From the NCBI GenBank assembly GCA_963665765.1, contig OY762464.1, forward strand, positions 1,364,001 through 1,428,000: a stretch of 64,000 nt of DNA, written 5' to 3'. Positions 60,398 through 64,000 of this stretch are shown one piece after another. The DNA is from Bin76 sp963665765 (GTDB lineage Bacteria; Actinomycetota; Acidimicrobiia; Spongiisociales; ZC4RG35). Under the pieces are notes generated by a model that saw only the letters and a list, made by a program, of their open reading frames with translations, did not search any database and had not been told where the DNA came from. The position numbers were made by a program, and so were the translations under genes. How positions within the stretch are numbered: position 1 is the stretch's first letter; each line of letters starts with the position of its first letter.

Positions 60398-61168
60398 ATG
60401 GTCAAACTAACAGGAAAGACGGCCCTCGTCACCGGCGGCGGCGGATCGATCGGCCGAGCCTCCGCTCTGCTGTTCGCCGCCCAAGGCGCGGCGGTGGCGG
60501 TGGTGGACATCGACGAGGCCGCCGCCCGAAAAACCGCCGACATCATTGAGAACCGCGGTGGTAAGGCCTTGGCTCTGGCGGCCGACGTGTCGGCTGCCGA
60601 TCAGATCGGAGCGGCGGTGGACCGGGCAGCCCAAGTGTTGGGCGGCTTGGATGTGGTGTACAACAATGCCGGGGTGGAATCGACCGGTTCGGTGGCCGAC
60701 GCGTCCGAGTCCGATTGGGATCGCTGCTTCAACGTCAACGTAAAAGGAACGTTTCTGACCTCCCGGGCGGCGATTCCCCATCTTCGGGAGTCGGGTGCGG
60801 GAGCGATCGTGAACCAGGCATCGGTGGCGGCCCTGGTGGGGGTGGCCGGGATGGCTGCTTATGGCGCAGCCAAAGGCGCCCTGGTGTCACTCACCCGTTC
60901 GATGGCCATCGATCTGGCCCCGTTCGGCATCCGGGTCAACGTGCTCTGTCCCGGCACGGTTCACACCCCTTTGATCGAACCCCTGCTGCGCCAACGCGGG
61001 AAGGGCGATCTGCAGGCGGGCATGAAGATGACCACCGCCAAATACCCGATCGGGCGGCTCGGCAAGCCGGAGGAGATTGCCCGGGCAGCCTTATTCCTGG
61101 CCTCCGATGACGCCAGTTTCGTCACCGGAACCGTCTTCACGGTCGACGGCGGTATGACTGCCCGGTAA
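60398..61168 (+). CDS. SDR-family dehydrogenase/reductase, second
   Basis: 256 residues. ALVTGGGGSIGRASALLFAA (cofactor site), AVVDIDEAAARK (NAD preference), YNNAGVESTG, NQASVAALVGVAGMAAYGAA with YGAAK, and NVLCPGTVHTPL. Only 3 bases separate its stop from the CoA-transferase subunit A gene, so it belongs to that operon. It probably oxidises a ring or side-chain hydroxyl group of the compound whose CoA ester the next genes act on. It is not a close copy of the divergent SDR. Confidence 0.88.
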   Translation: MVKLTGKTALVTGGGGSIGRASALLFAAQGAAVAVVDIDEAAARKTADIIENRGGKALALAADVSAADQIGAAVDRAAQVLGGLDVVYNNAGVESTGSVADASESDWDRCFNVNVKGTFLTSRAAIPHLRESGAGAIVNQASVAALVGVAGMAAYGAAKGALVSLTRSMAIDLAPFGIRVNVLCPGTVHTPLIEPLLRQRGKGDLQAGMKMTTAKYPIGRLGKPEEIARAALFLASDDASFVTGTVFTVDGGMTAR

Positions 61169-61171
61169 ACG

Positions 61172-62086
61172 ATGGCCTTCCACCTCGCCCCGAACAAGCT
61201 CACCGATCTCGGTTCGGCAGCTCGACTGGTCCCGGGCGGAGGGCTGGTGGCCCTGGGCGGCAGTCTTTCGGCCCGCCTTCCCATGGCGCTGGTGCGAGAG
61301 ATCATCCGCCAGAAAATCTCGGAATTGCATGTGGTGGGATCGGCGCACTCCATCGACGTGGACATGCTGGTGGCGGCCCGGGCAATAAAGGTTTGCGAAC
61401 AGAGCTATGTGGGATTCGAGCAGGATCACGGACTGGCTCCGGCCTTCCGCCGAGCAGCCCAGAACGGCGACCTGGAGGTTCGGGAGAGCTGCTGCGACAC
61501 CGTTCTGACCCAGATAAGAGCGGCGGAGATGGGGCTGCCCTTTTTGCCCGTGCGGGGCGTCAAGGGAACCGGTATCCGGGATCTGCACCCCGAATACGGC
61601 GAAGTGACCTGCCCTTTCACCGGTGAGGTGCTGGTGGCGGTGCCTGCCCTTTCCCCGGACGTGGCCCTTGTCCATGCTCCCTTGGGAGACCGGGCGGGGA
61701 ACCTTCATCTCGATCAGCCCTACGTTCTCGACGAGAGATTCGCGGCGGCTTCGGCGGCGGTGGTGGCCACCGTGGATCGGATCGCGCCCACTTCGGAAGT
61801 GCAGGAAGCAGGGATCGTGATTCCGGCCTATCGGGTGGCGGCGGTGGTGGAAGCGCCCTTCGGAGCGCATCCCGCCTCGGCGTATCCCGGCTACGCCTAC
61901 GACCGGGCCCACCTGGCGGAGTGGGTGAAAGCCGCCTCCACCGCCGAGGGGGCGGACGACTATCTCGATCGCTATGTGTTCTCGGCGGACGAAGCCGGGT
62001 ACCGGGACTTGATCGGCACAGAGCAACTGGCCCGGCTAACCCGCTACGCCGAGTCAGCCACCACCTGGATGAGTCTGTACTCATGA
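61172..62086 (+). CDS. CoA-transferase family I, subunit A (glutaconate CoA-transferase/IpdA-like)
   Basis: 304 residues. The fold is that of class I CoA-transferases: LVPGGGLVALGGSLSARLPM at the start, VVGSAHSIDVDMLVAARAIK, GFEQDHGLAPAFRRAAQNGD and PDVALVHAPLGDRAGNLHL. The GFEQDHGLAPAFRRA region is like IpdA of the steroid ring-opening enzyme IpdAB in actinobacteria. It could therefore be a CoA-transferase or a hydrolase acting on a cyclic CoA ester. Subunit B overlaps its stop (ATGA), as expected for a heterodimer. Confidence 0.83.
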   Translation: MAFHLAPNKLTDLGSAARLVPGGGLVALGGSLSARLPMALVREIIRQKISELHVVGSAHSIDVDMLVAARAIKVCEQSYVGFEQDHGLAPAFRRAAQNGDLEVRESCCDTVLTQIRAAEMGLPFLPVRGVKGTGIRDLHPEYGEVTCPFTGEVLVAVPALSPDVALVHAPLGDRAGNLHLDQPYVLDERFAAASAAVVATVDRIAPTSEVQEAGIVIPAYRVAAVVEAPFGAHPASAYPGYAYDRAHLAEWVKAASTAEGADDYLDRYVFSADEAGYRDLIGTEQLARLTRYAESATTWMSLYS

Positions 62087-62886
62087 GATACACTTTCGAC
62101 GAGTGGTTCGTCGTGGCCCTGGCCCGCACCATCTTGGATGGCGAGGTAACTTTCCACGGGTTTGCCAGCCCGTGTGCCCAGGTCGCCATGCATCTGGCCA
62201 AGCGGACCTTCGCCCCGAACATGATGCTGGTGGAGGGCGCCATGTACGCGGTGAACCCCACTCCCCCTTTCATTCCCCCCACCGGAAACGATGCGGCGCT
62301 CAAACAGGGAGCGGTCTACTCCATGCGTTTCGAGGAGTTCTTCGACGCGGCGGTGCGCGGTGATATCGACCGGATGTTTCTGTCCGGCATCCAGATCGAC
62401 CGCTACGGAAACGCCAACCTGACGGCGGTGGGCGGAATGCCCAAACCCAAGGTAAAAATAGGGGGAGGCGGCGGGGGATGCAACGTCTCCGCCACGGTGC
62501 GGCATCTGACCATCTGGAGCACCAATCACCGGACCGGGCGCTGCCTGGTGTCCGCCTGCGACTTCATAACCGATGTGGGCCACCGGACACCGGCCGGGAC
62601 CAGGGCCGACCTGGGATACACGGGCGGGGGGCCCGACTGGATGGTCACGGAACTGGGGATCTTCGACTTTTCCGAGGGGCGGGCCCGACTGCGGCGGATC
62701 TTCCCCGATGTGACCCTGGCCGAGATGGAAGAAGCCACCGGATTCGACCTGGAGATCGCCCCCGACCTGGCCGAGGTCGACCCACCCGACCGATCTCAGA
62801 TCGACCTGGTGAGGACGCTCGACCCGCTGGGTATCCGCCAAAACGAGTTCCGGCCCGGGGAATTGCAAAGAACCTTCCGGCTGTGA
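62083..62886 (+). CDS. CoA-transferase family I, subunit B (IpdB-like)
   Basis: 267 residues from ATG 62083. FDEWFVVALARTILDGEVTF opens the protein, followed by GIQIDRYGNANLTAVGGMPK and the glycine loop KIGGGGGGCNVSATVRHLTI, then CDFITDVGHRT. These parts occur in IpdB and glutaconate CoA-transferase beta subunits. The canonical catalytic Glu could not be placed by eye; the active site may be formed by subunit A. It overlaps subunit A by 4 bases and the acyl-CoA synthetase gene by 4 bases (GTGA). Confidence 0.83.
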   Translation: MRYTFDEWFVVALARTILDGEVTFHGFASPCAQVAMHLAKRTFAPNMMLVEGAMYAVNPTPPFIPPTGNDAALKQGAVYSMRFEEFFDAAVRGDIDRMFLSGIQIDRYGNANLTAVGGMPKPKVKIGGGGGGCNVSATVRHLTIWSTNHRTGRCLVSACDFITDVGHRTPAGTRADLGYTGGGPDWMVTELGIFDFSEGRARLRRIFPDVTLAEMEEATGFDLEIAPDLAEVDPPDRSQIDLVRTLDPLGIRQNEFRPGELQRTFRL

Positions 62887-64000
62887 GCCTCGCCTCGGTA
62901 TTCAACCCGAAGCGGGTGGCCCTGGTGGGCGCCTCCGAGCGGCCGGGAAAGATGGGGTCGCTTTTGTGGAAAAACCTGTCCGGATTCGAGGGCGAGGTGA
63001 TCCCGGTGACCTCCTCCGCCTCCCAGGTGAGCGGAGTGGCGGCCTACCCTTCCCTGCTGGAGGTGGAGGGTGACGTCGACCTGGCGGTGCTGGCGATTCC
63101 TGCCCACGTTGCCCCCCGGATAGCCCGCCAAGCCGATGCCAAAGGAGTCGGCGCCCTGGTGGTGCTGGCGGGAGGATTCGCCGAGACCGGACCGCAGGGC
63201 GCGGCCCTCCAGGAGGAGTTGGCCGCCGCCGCCGGCAAAGTGCGAGTGGTGGGCCCGAATTGCTTGGGGGTCCAGAATCTGGCCCTGGGTCTCAACGCCT
63301 CCATCACCGGAAGCGCTCGCCTGGAACCGGGCGGGGTGGGCCTGATCACCCAGTCGGGCGCCTACGGCATGGCTCTTCACACCCGAGGCGAGGAGGACCA
63401 CATCCGCTTCGGCAAGGTCTACTCGTCGGGCAACAAGATGAACATCTGGGACCACGAGGTGGTCGAGTACCTGCGGGACGATCCCCAAACCCAGGTGATC
63501 TGCCTGCTGCTCGAGTCCGTCCCGGGAGGGAGGCAACTGGCGGAGGCGATCAGGTCAACCACTCCCCACAAGCCGGTCATAGTCGCCAAGACCGGGCGCT
63601 CTGAGGCAGGCAGCCGAGCGGCCCGATCACATACCGGGGCCCTGGCCGCCGACGACGTCGTCTTCGGGGCCGCCATGCAGCAGGCCGGAGCGTTGGTGGC
63701 CCGCTCGGGTCTGGAGATGCTGGACGTCGCCCAAGTCCTTTCCTCCCAGCCCCACCCGCCGGGAAACCGGGCCGCCATCATCACCAACTCGGGAGGCATG
63801 GGGGTGGAACTGGTGGACCTGTTGAGTGGGGTCGGGGTGGAGACGCCTCGACTCTCCGCCGAGCTAACGGCCCATATCGCCGCCCGATTGCCTCCTTTCG
63901 GCTCGGCGGGCAACCCGGTGGACATGACTCCGGTGTGGGCTCGTTTTGCCGAGCTCTACCCATGGCTGATCGAGACCCTGGCTCGTTCGGGAGAGGTCGA
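62883..64000 (+). CDS. NDP-forming acyl-CoA synthetase (acetate-CoA ligase-like), truncated by window end
   Basis: The 372 visible residues from GTG 62883 show a CoA-binding Rossmann domain (NPKRVALVGASERPGKMG), GPNCLGVQNLALG, a succinyl-CoA-synthetase-like domain (GLITQSGAYGMALHT) and SRAARSHTGALAADDVVFG, whose His is the phosphorylated residue of NDP-forming ligases. AIITNSGGMGVELVDLL follows. The C-terminal ATP-grasp part lies beyond the window. It would activate a carboxylic acid with ATP and CoA, or make ATP from an acyl-CoA. It is the last visible gene of the SDR-CoA-transferase operon. Confidence 0.9.
   Translation, partial: MSLASVFNPKRVALVGASERPGKMGSLLWKNLSGFEGEVIPVTSSASQVSGVAAYPSLLEVEGDVDLAVLAIPAHVAPRIARQADAKGVGALVVLAGGFAETGPQGAALQEELAAAAGKVRVVGPNCLGVQNLALGLNASITGSARLEPGGVGLITQSGAYGMALHTRGEEDHIRFGKVYSSGNKMNIWDHEVVEYLRDDPQTQVICLLLESVPGGRQLAEAIRSTTPHKPVIVAKTGRSEAGSRAARSHTGALAADDVVFGAAMQQAGALVARSGLEMLDVAQVLSSQPHPPGNRAAIITNSGGMGVELVDLLSGVGVETPRLSAELTAHIAARLPPFGSAGNPVDMTPVWARFAELYPWLIETLARSGEV

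Overview
The window is GC-rich (roughly 60 %) and gene-dense, with most genes in short operons whose stop and start codons overlap as ATGA or GTGA. A WhiB-family regulator at 51.2 kb points to an actinobacterium. A GPP34-family protein, C-terminal SLH repeats of the 'WYAxAVExLxxAGVTxGC' type and fatty-acid/propionate-type CoA genes would fit an uncultured Acidimicrobiia-like lineage; that finer placement is inference.

Layout. 0-8 kb is an accessory region: the tail of a HAD phosphatase, a type III restriction-modification pair (res 430-2931, mod 2928-5095) in which mod is frameshifted at a G9 tract, a DUF262 remnant (5803-6069), a trypsin-like protease (6109-6990) and a broken unknown ORF (7421-7748). 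8-17.7 kb is core metabolism: glpX and a thiolase, methylmalonyl-CoA epimerase, a GPP34 protein, murJ, a PHP phosphoesterase, a cyclophilin and lysC-asd. 17.8-29.7 kb is a second accessory region. It holds a DUF4143-type ATPase and four closely related alpha/beta hydrolases in two tandem pairs (19.4-21.2 and 28.0-29.7 kb). Between the pairs sit an IS1380-type transposase remnant and a five-gene minus-strand operon: C5 cytosine methyltransferase, Vsr-type nuclease, ParB-like protein, SNF2 helicase and DUF3883 nuclease-like protein (27623 down to 21851). This operon is the strongest candidate for an undescribed system; it looks like a composite modification/restriction defence island.

30-34 kb holds a secreted two-domain zinc metalloprotease with SLH repeats, interrupted by a frameshift, and a coupled membrane-anchored unknown protein. 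34-47.8 kb is a long minus-strand block: an EamA exporter, an NMT1/SsuA-like ABC importer, a molybdenum hydroxylase with a reversed FAD/2Fe-2S fusion, two tandem CDA-fold deaminases, a fold-type II PLP enzyme and a threonine synthase-like enzyme. Together these suggest uptake and oxidation/deamination of an N-heterocycle. 47.9-53.5 kb holds tRNA-Pro(CGG), a CNNM/CorC protein with an orphan receiver, an NfeD-like protein, whiB, a DUF1761 protein and a DUF433/PIN toxin-antitoxin pair with disturbed starts. 53.3-59.4 kb is a coupled cluster of two fumarase/aspartase-superfamily lyases, a PLP desulfhydrase-like enzyme, an unknown protein, a zinc ribbon and a MetE-core enzyme. 59.6-64 kb holds two SDR dehydrogenases, a two-subunit IpdAB-like CoA-transferase-fold enzyme and an NDP-forming acyl-CoA synthetase that runs off the end.

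All calls come from reading motifs by eye; no database search was possible.
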